Source: Chromobacterium alkanivorans (GTDB lineage Bacteria > Pseudomonadota > Gammaproteobacteria > Burkholderiales > Chromobacteriaceae). Taken from it: a stretch of 64,000 nucleotides of DNA. The stretch lies in the NCBI RefSeq assembly GCF_016937655.1, contig NZ_JAFHKL010000008.1:186001-250000 (forward strand). Reading direction: 5' to 3'. This document shows, piece by piece, positions 10,118 to 21,146 of the stretch. A model generated the notes under the pieces. The model was not told the origin of the DNA. It saw only the letters and a program-made list of their open reading frames with translations, and searched no databases. Each line of letters begins with the position of its first letter. Position 1 is the stretch's first letter. A program made the position numbers and the translations under genes.

Positions 10118-10149
10118 TCCGCGTTAACGGGACGCGGCGGCACGGCCGG

Positions 10150-10188
10150 GCCGGAAGCATGGGGCGCTAAGCGTCCCGGGCTTCCGGC
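10150..10188. other. strong two-part hairpin between ileS and lspA
   Basis: GCCGGAAGC pairs with GCTTCCGGC, and inside it GGGGCGC pairs with GCGTCCC around a TAA loop. The plus side is followed by GCTTTGAT, not a real T-run. It may attenuate, process or stabilise the operon mRNA more than terminate it. Confidence 0.5.
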
Positions 10189-10238
10189 GCTTTGATATAG
10201 AGTGCGCGGAGTTCCGCTTCGCATCGTGGAAAGGTCTG

Positions 10239-10739
10239 ATGGAATCTGCAATGACTATGCCCAAGGCCAAGCAATGGCCGAAGTGGTTCGCGCTGGCGGC
10301 GGTGATCGTGCTGCTGGATCAATTGACCAAGATTTATTTCAACGGCAATTACCAGTACGGCGAAGTCCGGGAAATCATTCCCGGCTTTTTCGGATTCACC
10401 TTGCTGTACAATCCGGGCGCGGCGTTCAGCTTCCTGCACGACGCCGGCGGCTGGCAGAAGTATCTGTTTTCCGGGCTGGCCTTCGCCGTCTCCGGCTGGC
10501 TGGGCTGGAACATCTTCAAGAACCGCTTCAGCGGGCTGATGAACCTGGCCGCGGCCTTCATCATGGGCGGCGCGCTGGGCAATGTGATAGACCGCATCGT
10601 CCATGGCCATGTGATCGATTTCATCCAGGTGCATTACTACAGCAGCTGGTCGTACCCGGCCTTCAATCTGGCGGACTCCTTCATCTGCGTCGGAGCCGCC
10701 CTGATGGTGCTGGACAGTTTCAGAAAGCCGCGCGCCTGA
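10239..10739 (+). CDS. lspA: prolipoprotein signal peptidase (SPase II)
   Basis: 166 residues with four predicted membrane segments. The aspartyl protease residues lie in GNVIDRI and FNLADSFI, the two conserved LspA boxes. It cleaves lipoprotein signal peptides after lipidation in the inner membrane. GGAAAGG lies just upstream of ATG at 10239; an in-frame ATG at 10251 is the alternative. Follows ileS by 121 bases. Confidence 0.96.
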   Translation: MESAMTMPKAKQWPKWFALAAVIVLLDQLTKIYFNGNYQYGEVREIIPGFFGFTLLYNPGAAFSFLHDAGGWQKYLFSGLAFAVSGWLGWNIFKNRFSGLMNLAAAFIMGGALGNVIDRIVHGHVIDFIQVHYYSSWSYPAFNLADSFICVGAALMVLDSFRKPRA

Positions 10740-10766
10740 GCGCCGCGGCTTGAGCAAGGATTTGTG

Positions 10767-11708
10767 ATGACGAAGACCATCATGCTGGCCAACCCGCGCG
10801 GTTTCTGCGCAGGGGTGGACCGGGCCATCGCCATCGTCGAGCGGGCGATCGAACTCTACGGCGCGCCGATCTACGTGCGCCACGAAGTGGTGCACAACCG
10901 CTTCGTCGTCGAGAACCTGCGCGCCAAGGGCGCCGTGTTCATCGAAGAACTGAAGGACGTGCCCAGCGGCAGCACCCTGGTGTATTCCGCCCACGGCGTG
11001 CCGCTGTCGGTGCGCGAAGAGGCGGCGGCGCTGGGCCTGCAGGTGTTCGACGCCACCTGTCCCTTGGTGACCAAGGTGCACGTCGAAGTCAAGCGCATGA
11101 ACAAGGCGGGCATGGAGATCGTCATGATAGGCCACGCCGGCCACCCCGAGGTGGAAGGCACCATGGGCCAGGTGGACGGCGGCATGTATCTGGTGGAGAA
11201 CGTCGCCGACGTCGCCAAGCTGCAAGTGCGCAACCCGGCGGCGCTGTCCTACGTCAGCCAGACCACGCTGTCGGTGGACGAGACTCGCGACATCATCGCC
11301 GCGCTGAAGGCGCGTTTCCCCGAGATCTCCAGCCCGAAAAAAGACGATATCTGCTACGCCACGCAAAACCGGCAGGACGCGGTGAAGGTGTTGGCCGACG
11401 AGTGCGACATCGTGGTGGTGGTGGGTTCGCCCAACAGCTCCAATTCCAATCGCCTGCGCGAAGTGGCCGCGCTCAAGGGCGTGGACGCCTATATGGTGGA
11501 CAACGCCGGCCAATTGGTGGAAGCCTGGTTTGCCGGCAAGCGTCGCGTCGGCGTCACCGCCGGCGCCAGCGCGCCGGAAGTGCTGGTGCAGGCGGTGATA
11601 GACCAGATCAAGGCCTTCGGCGCGGACAGCGTCAGCGAGCTGGACGGCGTGGAGGAAAACACGGTGTTCGCGCTGCCGCCGGCGCTGCGCGAGGACAAGC
11701 GCGCCTGA
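10767..11708 (+). CDS. ispH: 4-hydroxy-3-methylbut-2-enyl diphosphate reductase
   Basis: About 313 residues. The three [4Fe-4S] cysteines are in [23 protein letters not shown] and the later CDIVVVVGS region; E and H residues of the HGTC-like VYSAHGVP segment are present. This is the last step of the MEP isoprenoid pathway. GTG at 10764 is possible, but ATG at 10767 has AAGGA six bases upstream. End of the ribF operon, followed by a terminator. Confidence 0.96.
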   Translation: MTKTIMLANPRGFCAGVDRAIAIVERAIELYGAPIYVRHEVVHNRFVVENLRAKGAVFIEELKDVPSGSTLVYSAHGVPLSVREEAAALGLQVFDATCPLVTKVHVEVKRMNKAGMEIVMIGHAGHPEVEGTMGQVDGGMYLVENVADVAKLQVRNPAALSYVSQTTLSVDETRDIIAALKARFPEISSPKKDDICYATQNRQDAVKVLADECDIVVVVGSPNSSNSNRLREVAALKGVDAYMVDNAGQLVEAWFAGKRRVGVTAGASAPEVLVQAVIDQIKAFGADSVSELDGVEENTVFALPPALREDKRA

Positions 11709-11739
11709 GCCGGCCCGGCACGGTTTGAAGCGCCAGACC

Positions 11740-11764
11740 GCCCCGCGATCCCGCGGGGCTTTTT
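11740..11764 (+). terminator. Rho-independent terminator after ispH
   Basis: GCCCCGCG and CGCGGGGC around a four-base loop, then TTTTTC. Confidence 0.9.
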
Positions 11765-11804
11765 CATGCGCGCGCGGCGGCGATCCCGGGTTGAGGGCAG
11801 GGGT

Positions 11805-11830
11805 ATTGAAAAGCCCGCGACAGCCCTTAT
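11805..11830 (+). promoter_or_regulatory. candidate heat-shock (sigma32) promoter of htpG
   Basis: ATTGAAA and CCCTTAT are separated by 12 bases, close to the sigma32 pattern CTTGAAA-N11-16-CCCATNT. Start of transcription would be about 30 bases before the htpG ATG. htpG is a classical sigma32 target. Confidence 0.55.
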
Positions 11831-11868
11831 CTGATGCGCATCGTTGACCAACTATTGTGTAAGTCACC

Positions 11869-13764
<1,896 letters not shown>

Positions 13765-13786
13765 GCCTGAGGCCGCTCCGATCGGA

Positions 13787-13817
13787 ATGCCCCGCCGCGC
13801 GCGGGGCATTTTTTTGC
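13787..13817 (+). terminator. Rho-independent terminator after htpG
   Basis: ATGCCCCGC and GCGGGGCAT around a five-base loop, followed by a run of seven T. Confidence 0.92.
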
Positions 13818-13891
13818 GCTGGCAATAATGCCGCGCCAAAAATCATGGCTGGGCGTATCATCGGCGGCTTCTCTCTCGCTATGACTTGGTC

Positions 13892-15397
13892 ATGATGGAA
13901 CTGTCGCTGATTCACGCCTTGCCGGAAGGCCCCTGGCTGACATTGGACCTCAAGGCGGTCCAGGCGCAATGGGAGACGCTGGCGGCGCAGCCGGCCGCCC
14001 TCGCCGCGGACAAGGCCGGCCAGTGGCTGGAGCAATGGCGGCGCTCGGCCCTGGCGCCGGCGGAACGCCTGCAGCTCTTGCAGGCGCTGCGGGCGCCGCT
14101 GGCCGCGCTGGCGGCCAGGCTGGAGCGCGCGGCGGCGCGGCAGGATCCCTCCTGCACCCCGGAAGCGCGCGCGGCCTTGCAGTCGGCCCGCCAATTGCTG
14201 CGGCAATGGCATGAGCAGTGCAAGCTGCTGGCCCAGGCCTTCAGCGCGCAGGAGGCCGGCCGTTTTTCCAGCTCGCGTCCGCGGCTGGAGGCCCTGCAAC
14301 TGGCGCTGGCCAGCGGCTACGACTTGCTGGCCTTGCACGCGCGCGGCTACGCGCCGCCGCACAAGGGCTTCTGGCGCGATTGCCACCGCCTGTACGCCTA
14401 CGCGCTGGCCCAGGGTTGGGAGGGGCGGCAGGCGTCCGGCGGCGCGCCGCCGCCGGGACTCAGCTATCGCCGCATCATGCTGCTGGGCCTGACCGCCAGC
14501 AACCGTTTGGAAGCGGCCAAGATCGCCTTGCTGCTGCAATGGCTGGAGCAGCACGCCGGCCTGCTGCGCGTGGAGCAACTGGATCAGCCTTTGGGCGACG
14601 ACGGCGCGCTGGCTTTCCGCGCCGACGCCGACCGGCCGGCGCGCTTCTGCGCCGAACTGGACCTGGACGGCGACGGCGTGTGGTGGCGGCTGGACGCCGG
14701 CCGCCTGCTGCAGCGTCTGGACGAGCTGGGCCGCCAACGCCAGCGCCAGGGACTGGACGACGGCCACGAAGCCTGGCTGCTGGCGCGACTGCGCCAGGAG
14801 TGGGGCGCGCCGCCGCGCCGGCGGCACGTCAGGCTGCGCCGGCTCAGCGTCGAAACCGTCGAACTGGTCAGCCTGTTGCCGCGCTGCTGGCGGCTGGCCG
14901 CCGGCGAGCCGGCCGACGGGGAACTGGAGCCCTGCCGGCTGCAGATCAGCAATCTCAGCGCTTCCGGCCTGCTGCTGCAGGGCGAATCCCTGCGGCAACC
15001 CTTGCGCGCCGGCGAAGTGGTGATGCTGCGCCGCCGCGGCTTCGGCTGGCAGCTGGGCCTGGTGCGCTGGGTCAGCTTCGGCGGCGAGGACATGCAGACC
15101 GAGTGCGGGATAGAGTTCATCGGCAAGCGGCCGCAGGCGGTCGAGGTCGCCGCGGTCACCAGCCACGCGGCCGGCGGCTTCGAGCCGGCGCTGCGCATGC
15201 AGGCCGAGCGCCATTTCCGCCATTCCGGCATCCTGGTGTTGCCGGGCCGCCTGTATCAGGCCATGCGGCCGTTTCATCTGCGCGGCGCCGACGGCGAATG
15301 CCGGGTGCGCGCGCTGCGCTTGTTGCAGCAGACCGCGCATTATCAATTCGTCGAGATCAAGGTCGACGAGCTGTTGCCCGCCGACGCGCAGGCTTGA
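13892..15397 (+). CDS. PilZ-type (atypical) cyclic-di-GMP receptor-like protein
   Basis: About 501 residues. The N-terminal 300 residues are helical and rich in Leu, Ala and Gln. A beta-rich PilZ-like domain follows at about 310-400 (stretches ISNLSASGLLLQGE and the GIEFIGKRP segment). The canonical RxxxR is only loosely matched (RRHVRLRR near 308), so c-di-GMP binding is uncertain. It is cytoplasmic by composition. Two adjacent ATGs (13892, 13895) are equally possible. The position before scpA suggests no clear partner. Assignment rests on overall resemblance to PilZ-family proteins of Chromobacterium/Neisseria type. Confidence 0.65.
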   Translation: MMELSLIHALPEGPWLTLDLKAVQAQWETLAAQPAALAADKAGQWLEQWRRSALAPAERLQLLQALRAPLAALAARLERAAARQDPSCTPEARAALQSARQLLRQWHEQCKLLAQAFSAQEAGRFSSSRPRLEALQLALASGYDLLALHARGYAPPHKGFWRDCHRLYAYALAQGWEGRQASGGAPPPGLSYRRIMLLGLTASNRLEAAKIALLLQWLEQHAGLLRVEQLDQPLGDDGALAFRADADRPARFCAELDLDGDGVWWRLDAGRLLQRLDELGRQRQRQGLDDGHEAWLLARLRQEWGAPPRRRHVRLRRLSVETVELVSLLPRCWRLAAGEPADGELEPCRLQISNLSASGLLLQGESLRQPLRAGEVVMLRRRGFGWQLGLVRWVSFGGEDMQTECGIEFIGKRPQAVEVAAVTSHAAGGFEPALRMQAERHFRHSGILVLPGRLYQAMRPFHLRGADGECRVRALRLLQQTAHYQFVEIKVDELLPADAQA

Positions 15398-15461
15398 ACG
15401 GCGGGCCCGGCGGCGGACAAGTTCCGCCACGGCGCCGGCCAGTGCTGGTATCCTTGCCGCC

Positions 15462-16310
15462 ATGAGCAACGCCCCCCTTCCCGAGACCGGGCCTTCGGCC
15501 GACGATTTTCAGCTGACCGCGCCGGAACTGCCCGCCAGCGTGCCGATCGCGCACGTGTTCGGCCAGCCGGTGCTGGAAGTGCCGCAGGATCTGTTCATCC
15601 CGCCGGACGCGCTGCAAGTGATTCTGGACAGTTTCGAAGGCCCGCTGGACCTGCTGCTTTACCTGATCCGCAAGCAGAACCTGGACGTGCTGAACATTCC
15701 GATGGCGGAGATCACCGTCCAGTACATGGCCTATATCGACGCGATGCGCGACGGGCGCCTGGAACTGGCCGCCGAATACTTGCTGATGGCGGCGCTGCTG
15801 ATCGAGATCAAGTCTAGGCTGCTGCTGCCCAGGCCGCAGCTGGACGAGGAGGGCGAGCCGGACGATCCGCGCGCCGAGCTGGTGCGCCGGCTGCTGGAGT
15901 ACGAGCAGATGAAGCTGGCGGGGCTGGAGCTGGACAAGCTGCCGCAGGCCGACCGCGACTTCGCCTGGCTGGCGGTGCTGATCGAACAGTCGGCCGAGCA
16001 GCGGCTGCCCGACGTCAGCCCGGCGGACCTGCGCCAGGCGTGGATGGCGATTCTGTCGCGCGCGCGCCACCATCGCCACCACAAGGTGGAGAAGGACGAA
16101 TTGTCGGTGCGCGAGCAGATGAGCTGGATTCTGCGCTATCTGGACGGCCGCGAGTACGTGCCCTTCGACGAGCTGTTCGACGCGGACAAGGGCGTCGCCC
16201 ACCTGGTGGTCAACTTCATCGCGGTGCTGGAGCTGGTGAAAGAGGGCCTGGTCAAGGTCAGCCAGGAGGCGCCGTACCAGCCCATTTATGTCAGGATTGC
16301 GCTGGTCTGA
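15462..16310 (+). CDS. scpA: segregation and condensation protein ScpA
   Basis: 282 residues of the kleisin-type ScpA. The hallmark FEGPLDLLLYLIRKQNLDVLN follows a roughly 45-residue N-terminal extension; EYLLMAALLIEIKSRLLLP is intact, with a winged helix at the C-terminus. It bridges SMC and ScpB in chromosome condensation. scpB lies downstream with one gene between. Confidence 0.95.
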   Translation: MSNAPLPETGPSADDFQLTAPELPASVPIAHVFGQPVLEVPQDLFIPPDALQVILDSFEGPLDLLLYLIRKQNLDVLNIPMAEITVQYMAYIDAMRDGRLELAAEYLLMAALLIEIKSRLLLPRPQLDEEGEPDDPRAELVRRLLEYEQMKLAGLELDKLPQADRDFAWLAVLIEQSAEQRLPDVSPADLRQAWMAILSRARHHRHHKVEKDELSVREQMSWILRYLDGREYVPFDELFDADKGVAHLVVNFIAVLELVKEGLVKVSQEAPYQPIYVRIALV

Positions 16311-16387
16311 GGCGGGCGCGCGCCGATTTGCACTTGATGTTGGCGCGGCAGCGATTAGGATACAGATATCCATTGCGAGAGCATGCC

Positions 16388-16921
16388 ATGCACATCGAAG
16401 CGGCCGACCAGAAGCATCTGCCAGCCTATCGGACTTTTTTCCAGGCCTGCCGTGAGGAAGGGCTGGATTATTACCGTCGCGCCGGCGCGGATTCCGACGC
16501 CTGGCTCGGACAATTGCTGCAGCACGCCGAAGGGCGGGCGCTGCCCGAAGGCTGGGTGCCGTGCCGCACCTGGTTTTTGATCAACGGCCGCACCGAGATC
16601 ATAGGCGCGATCCGCCAGCGCCTGGCCGACAGCGCGCTGATCGTGGAGCGCATCGGCCACATCGCTTTCGAAGTGCTGCCGGCCTGGCGCGGCCACGGCT
16701 ACGGCCGAGTGCTGCTGCAGTACGTGCAGACCCTGGGCGAGAAGCCGGCGCACGGCAACTGGGTGTTGGTCTGTCCGGCGGACCGGCCGGCCGCGGTGCG
16801 CACGGTGGAGGCCTGCGGCGGCCAGTTGCTGGAAACGATGGAGCACGGCGGGCGGGCGTTCCGGCGTTACAGCCTGACCGCGCTGGCGGCCTGGGACGAC
16901 ATGGCGGAAGGATTAATTTAG
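16388..16921 (+). CDS. GNAT-family N-acetyltransferase
   Basis: About 177 residues. The acetyl-CoA-binding motif A reads [19 protein letters not shown] (Q/RxxGxG/A type), with a preceding beta strand IGHIAFEV. The substrate is unknown. An in-frame ATG at 16337 would add 17 residues; the start at 16388 was chosen because homologous openings begin with a short MHIEAAD-type lead. It lies between scpA and scpB, probably co-transcribed. Confidence 0.82.
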   Translation: MHIEAADQKHLPAYRTFFQACREEGLDYYRRAGADSDAWLGQLLQHAEGRALPEGWVPCRTWFLINGRTEIIGAIRQRLADSALIVERIGHIAFEVLPAWRGHGYGRVLLQYVQTLGEKPAHGNWVLVCPADRPAAVRTVEACGGQLLETMEHGGRAFRRYSLTALAAWDDMAEGLI

Positions 16922-16988
16922 CCCCGGACGGAGAGTTCATGTAGAATATCCGGTTTCCTGCGCAAACGTGTTTCGGCTTCACGGCTCA

Positions 16989-17621
16989 ATGTCCACCATC
17001 ACCGACCTAAAATATCTGAAGATCGTGCTGGAGACGGCGTTACTGACCGCGCAGGAACCTCTGTCGGTTGCCATGCTCAAAAAGCTGTTCACCGAAGAGG
17101 TGAAAGCCGCGTTGATCAACGACATCCTCGACGATATCCAGAGCGACTGGAGAGGCAAGGGCGTTGAACTGGTCAAATTGGCGTCGGGATGGCGCTTTCG
17201 CGCCCGAGCGGAGTTCACGCCATACTTGAACCGCTTGAACCCGGAAAAGCCGCCGCGATACTCGCGCGCGGTAATGGAAACCTTGGCGATCATCGCCTAC
17301 AAACAACCTGTGACCCGTGGCGATATCGAAGCGATACGCGGCGTATCGGTGTCCACCGGCGTGATGCAGACTCTGCTGGAACGCGGCTGGATCGAAGTCA
17401 TCGGCCACAAGGACGTACCCGGCAGGCCGGGCTTGTATGCCACTACCCGAAAATTCCTGGACGATCTGGGCTTTGTCTCGCTCAAGGATCTGCCGCCGTT
17501 GGCGGAGCTGGGAAGCCTGGTAGTGCCCGAGGCGGCGCCTCGGGATCAAGGCCCGGCAGCGGCCACAGACGACATCCCCCTCGACGATGAGGCGGATAAT
17601 TTCGAGCCCATCGCAGAATAA
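16989..17621 (+). CDS. scpB: segregation and condensation protein ScpB
   Basis: About 210 residues with two winged helices: [16 protein letters not shown] at the start and [22 protein letters not shown] in the second, with the terminal [21 protein letters not shown] at 16968 would add seven residues, but [11 protein letters not shown] is the natural opening. Partner of ScpA in the SMC complex. Confidence 0.95.
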   Translation: MSTITDLKYLKIVLETALLTAQEPLSVAMLKKLFTEEVKAALINDILDDIQSDWRGKGVELVKLASGWRFRARAEFTPYLNRLNPEKPPRYSRAVMETLAIIAYKQPVTRGDIEAIRGVSVSTGVMQTLLERGWIEVIGHKDVPGRPGLYATTRKFLDDLGFVSLKDLPPLAELGSLVVPEAAPRDQGPAAATDDIPLDDEADNFEPIAE

Positions 17622-17666
17622 CATCGACATTCTGCCGGTTGCTCGCACGGAAAGAGCAAAGCACAT

Positions 17667-19067
17667 ATGTCTAAAGGACAACGCAATCACGCCCGCCAGC
17701 CGGTGGCGCGTGTCAAAGGTCGCGAAACATCCCAAGCGCGCCAGCCGGGCACCGGCGGCGTTCAGCCGCGCGGCAAGACCCAGGGCGGCATGATCAAGAA
17801 CCGCAACGGCCAGCCGGCCGAGGCCAACGCCAGGCAAGGCCAAGCCCGCGCCAACGGCGGCAAGGGCCGCGCGCCGCAGAACGGCCGCGCCGCGCGCGAC
17901 GCCTACGGCAACCCGCTGATGCACGAAGGCACGCCGCTGTTCAAGCTGAGCCGCCGCGAGCAGGAACAGCAGCAGATGCAGCAGGCGCAAGGTCGCAACA
18001 AGCCGACCTACCAGCGCGACAGCAACGGCGACGTCAACGGCAACGTGGCCCTGGATCACGAGCGCCGCTTCGGCAACAAGAACGCCGCCGCGCCGGCGGG
18101 TCAGCCGGCCGCCGGCAAGGGCGGCGCTCAGCCGCGCCAGGGCAAGCCGGAGGGCGGCAGGCCGCAATTGGTGCAGAAGGCCAAGAAGCTGCGCTTGCGC
18201 AGCCCCAATCAGGACATCAAGGACAAGGCCAAGCGCCTGCGCGAAGTCCGCGTGGACCTGGACGACATCGAACCGGTGCGGCTGCAAAAAGCGCTGGCGG
18301 CGTCCGGCGTCGGCTCGCGTCGCGAAATGGAAGAGTGGATCGAGGCCGGCCAGGTCACGGTCAACGGCAAGAAAGCCAGTCTGGGCGACCGCGTCGGCCC
18401 GCGCGACCGCGTGATGGTCAAGGGCGACCAGATCAAGCTGAAATGGCCGGACCGCCTGCCGCGCGTGATCATGTATCACAAGGAAGAAGGCGAAATCGTC
18501 AGCCGCGACGATCCGGAAGGCCGCGTCACCGTGTTCGACCGTCTGCCGCAAGCCAAATCCAGCCGTTGGGTGGCGATAGGCCGCCTGGACGTCAACACCT
18601 CGGGCCTGTTGCTGATCACCACCAGCGGCGAGCTGGCCAACCGCATGATGCACCCCAGCTTCGAAGTGGAGCGCGAGTACTCGGTGCGGGTGCTGGGCGA
18701 GTTGACGCCGGAAATCATGAAAGAGATGGTGGCCGGCGTGGAACTGGAAGACGGCGAAGCGCGCTTTGACCGCATCTTCCAGAAAGGCGGCCCGGAAGAA
18801 GCCGCCAACCAATGGTTCAACGTAGTGATCAAGGAAGGCCGCAACCGCGAAGTGCGCCGCATGTTCGAGCATTTCGGCCTGACCGTCAGCCGCCTGATCC
18901 GGGTGCGCTTCGGCAATATCGGCCTGCCTCCGCGCTTGAAGCGCGGCCAGTTCTACGAACTGAACTCCGCTGAAGTGGCGGCGGTGATGAAGTGGTCCAA
19001 TCTGACCGTCACCGGCGGCAAGAAGGCGCCGCCGGTCAAGAAGGCCTCGGCCAAGGCGCACCGCTGA
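17667..19067 (+). CDS. rluB: 23S rRNA pseudouridine synthase RluB, with long basic N-terminal extension
   Basis: 466 residues. An S4 RNA-binding domain (about 205-260, VRLQKALAASGVGSRREME) precedes the RsuA/RluB catalytic domain with GRLDVNTSGLLLITT, whose Asp is the nucleophile. It isomerises U2605-type uridine in 23S rRNA. The first 200 residues are unusual: low-complexity Gly/Gln/Arg/Asn/Lys, probably a disordered RNA-binding tail. It sits behind scpB, a conserved pairing. Confidence 0.94.
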   Translation: MSKGQRNHARQPVARVKGRETSQARQPGTGGVQPRGKTQGGMIKNRNGQPAEANARQGQARANGGKGRAPQNGRAARDAYGNPLMHEGTPLFKLSRREQEQQQMQQAQGRNKPTYQRDSNGDVNGNVALDHERRFGNKNAAAPAGQPAAGKGGAQPRQGKPEGGRPQLVQKAKKLRLRSPNQDIKDKAKRLREVRVDLDDIEPVRLQKALAASGVGSRREMEEWIEAGQVTVNGKKASLGDRVGPRDRVMVKGDQIKLKWPDRLPRVIMYHKEEGEIVSRDDPEGRVTVFDRLPQAKSSRWVAIGRLDVNTSGLLLITTSGELANRMMHPSFEVEREYSVRVLGELTPEIMKEMVAGVELEDGEARFDRIFQKGGPEEAANQWFNVVIKEGRNREVRRMFEHFGLTVSRLIRVRFGNIGLPPRLKRGQFYELNSAEVAAVMKWSNLTVTGGKKAPPVKKASAKAHR

Positions 19068-19078
19068 GCGCGCGCGCG

Positions 19079-19573
19079 ATGCTGTGGAGCCTGGCCGCGC
19101 GCGCCTGGTCGCGTTTGCGCGGCGGCGCGGCGCCGGCCCCGGAGCCGGCTCCGCCGGCGGGAGGCAAGCGCCAGCGCGCCGCCATCGCCATCGTCGACGG
19201 CGGCCGCATCTTGCTGATGCATCGCGTTAAACCCGGCAAGGACTATTATGTGTTGCCGGGCGGCGGCATCAAGCGTCGCGAGACGGCGGCCATCGCCTGC
19301 GTGCGCGAGACGCGCGAGGAAACCGGGCTCAACGTCCGTCTGGGCGGCAGGCTGTGCACGCTGGACGGCAAGGACAGGGTGGAGCACGTGTTCCTGGCGG
19401 CCAGCCACGCCGGGGAGCTCAGACTGGGCGGTCCGGAGTTGGCCAAGATGGGGCCGGACAATCGCTACGAGCTTGAGTGGCTGGACCGCGAGCAGCTGCA
19501 GCGGATCAAGCTGAAGCCCAAGGGCCTGCTGCCGCATTGCCTGGCCTTGTTGGAACCCGCCGCCGGCCGTTGA
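19079..19573 (+). CDS. Nudix hydrolase
   Basis: About 164 residues. The Nudix box is complete: G-x5-E-x7-RETREETGL (residues about 62-84). An Ala/Pro-rich, basic N-terminal segment of about 35 residues precedes it. It hydrolyses a nucleoside diphosphate linked to some group; the substrate cannot be told. The gap to rluB is 11 bases, so they are likely co-transcribed. Confidence 0.85.
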   Translation: MLWSLAARAWSRLRGGAAPAPEPAPPAGGKRQRAAIAIVDGGRILLMHRVKPGKDYYVLPGGGIKRRETAAIACVRETREETGLNVRLGGRLCTLDGKDRVEHVFLAASHAGELRLGGPELAKMGPDNRYELEWLDREQLQRIKLKPKGLLPHCLALLEPAAGR

Positions 19574-19605
19574 GGCTGGCGTTTTTCATGGATGGATGGA
19601 CGAAG

Positions 19606-20160
19606 ATGAGCAAGGCGTTTACCAAGGAAAACGACGAGGCGGAAGAGGATCTCCCGCTTGAGCGGCGCTTGCCCGCCTCCACCAAGAACTACATCACGCC
19701 CGGCGGCTGGCAGCGGCTGAAGGACGAGCTCTATCATCTGGTCAACCGAGAGCGGCCGGAGATGGTGCAGATCGTGAACTGGGCGGCCAGCAACGGCGAC
19801 CGTTCCGAGAACGGCGATTATCTGTACGGCAAGCGCCGTCTGCGCGAGATCGACCGCCGCATCCGCTTCCTGACCAAACGCCTGGAGATCGCCGAGGTGG
19901 TGGATCCGGAAACCCGGGAGGCGACCGACCAGGTGTTTTTCTCCGCCACCGTGCTGATAGAGCGCGGCGACGGCAGCGAGCAATTGCTGCGCATCGTCGG
20001 CGTCGACGAGATCGATCTGGCGCGCGGCCGGATCAGCTGGATCTCGCCGATCGCGAGGACGCTGTTGAAGGCGCGCGAAGGCGACTCGGTGTTGTTTCGC
20101 GGGCCGGAAGGCGACGAGGACATCGAGGTGCTGGAAGTGCGTTACGAACGCATAGACTGA
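19606..20160 (+). CDS. greB: transcription elongation factor GreB
   Basis: About 184 residues. N-terminal coiled-coil with NGDRSENGDYLYGKRRLREID, the acidic tip that reaches the polymerase active site, then the C-terminal FKBP-like domain with GRISWISPIARTLL and GD.. turns. It restarts backtracked RNA polymerase by transcript cleavage. An in-frame ATG at 19588 would add six residues. It is followed by a terminator. Confidence 0.95.
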   Translation: MSKAFTKENDEAEEDLPLERRLPASTKNYITPGGWQRLKDELYHLVNRERPEMVQIVNWAASNGDRSENGDYLYGKRRLREIDRRIRFLTKRLEIAEVVDPETREATDQVFFSATVLIERGDGSEQLLRIVGVDEIDLARGRISWISPIARTLLKAREGDSVLFRGPEGDEDIEVLEVRYERID

Positions 20161-20184
20161 GGTCTTCCGCAGACACGAGGGACA

Positions 20185-20216
20185 ACGGCCCGGACATGAG
20201 TCCGGGCCGTTTTTTA
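20185..20216 (+). terminator. Rho-independent terminator after greB
   Basis: ACGGCCCGGAC and GTCCGGGCCGT with an ATGA loop, then six T. Confidence 0.93.
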
Positions 20217-20228
20217 TCCGGGGGCGGA

Positions 20229-20495
20229 TCAGTCCAGCAGTTTGCGCAGCCAGCCATGCTTGCCGCCGTGATGGCCTCCGTAGCGGCCGTCGCGACGGTG
20301 TTCGTCGTCATGGCCGCGACCGTGCGCGGCCGGCGCGCAAGACGCGGCGGCCGGCGCCGCCGGGGCTTGGGTTTGCAGCAGGCGTTCAAGCTGGCCGGGC
20401 GCCAGCCAAACGCCGCGGCATTGCGGGCAGTAATCGATGGCGACGGACAGCCGCTCGCCCATCAGCAGGGTGACTTGGCAACTGGGACAATTCAT
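20229..20495 (-). CDS. TFIIB-type zinc-ribbon protein with His-rich tail
   Basis: 88 residues. It starts MNCPSCQVTLLM, with the second pair CPQCRGVWL: a zf-TFIIB zinc ribbon typical of small bacterial proteins of unknown role. After an Ala/Pro hinge comes a tail rich in His, Gly and Asp. GAGGAG lies upstream of ATG at 20495; longer in-frame openings lack support. It is possibly metal-responsive; function unknown. Confidence 0.82.
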   Translation of the reverse strand: MNCPSCQVTLLMGERLSVAIDYCPQCRGVWLAPGQLERLLQTQAPAAPAAASCAPAAHGRGHDDEHRRDGRYGGHHGGKHGWLRKLLD

Positions 20496-20591
20496 GGCGT
20501 GCTCCTCGGCGCGCCGCAACGGCGCGGTGGTTCGGGAAATGCGCAGGCTAGGCCGCGCTCGCGCATTGCAAACCATGAAGCGGCTACAGGG

Positions 20592-21059
20592 TCAAGCTTT
20601 GCCGCGAGAGGGCGCGTCGTCGGGGCGGGAGTGGGCGGCCAGGCTGCGGTTGATCTGCATCCAGCCGGCGGTGGCCGGCTTGCCGGTCTGCTCGAACGCC
20701 GCTTGCAGCAATTTCAGTTGCTCGCGGTGCAGGGCCTCCTCCAGCCTGCGGCCTTCCGAAGTCAGCGTCAGCTGTTTGACCCGCTTGTCGTGCGGCGCGG
20801 CCACGCTTTGCACCAAGGCCATTTCCAGCAACTGGCGCAGCGGCATATTGATGGCCTGCTTGGTCACGCCCAGCGCGGCCAGCAAATCCTTGACCGACAG
20901 GCCGGGATAGCGGGCGACGAAGAACAGGATGCGGTGATGCACGCGAGCCAGGCCGCGTTTGGCCAGCATTTCATCCGGTTTGTCGGTGAAAGCCTTGTAG
21001 GCATGGAAGAAGGCTTCCATGGCGGCGCGCATGTCGTCGGACGGAGATAGGTCTGCCAT
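20592..21059 (-). CDS. MarR-family transcriptional regulator
   Basis: 155 residues. Winged helix-turn-helix with LFFVARYPGLSVKDLLAALGVTKQAINMPLRQL (split here as helix 2, turn, recognition helix) and a DKRVKQLTLTSEGRRL wing, the MarR DKR signature. Divergent from the aminotransferase gene with a near-perfect palindrome between. It probably controls itself and that gene. Ligand unknown. Confidence 0.9.
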   Translation of the reverse strand: MADLSPSDDMRAAMEAFFHAYKAFTDKPDEMLAKRGLARVHHRILFFVARYPGLSVKDLLAALGVTKQAINMPLRQLLEMALVQSVAAPHDKRVKQLTLTSEGRRLEEALHREQLKLLQAAFEQTGKPATAGWMQINRSLAAHSRPDDAPSRGKA

Positions 21060-21091
21060 GTTGACGGAGCCTGTTGTGAGCGGTAGATTGA

Positions 21092-21106
21092 GTCAATATT
21101 ATTGAC
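21092..21106. promoter_or_regulatory. palindromic operator between marR and the aminotransferase gene
   Basis: GTCAAT-ATT-ATTGAC is a perfect 6-base inverted repeat with a 3-base centre, the size MarR dimers bind. It sits in the only shared region, 33 bases from marR and about 40 bases from the aminotransferase start. Confidence 0.6.
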
Positions 21107-21146
21107 GTTAGTAACAAAGCTGGGGACAAGCTTAATGGAGAGTACC

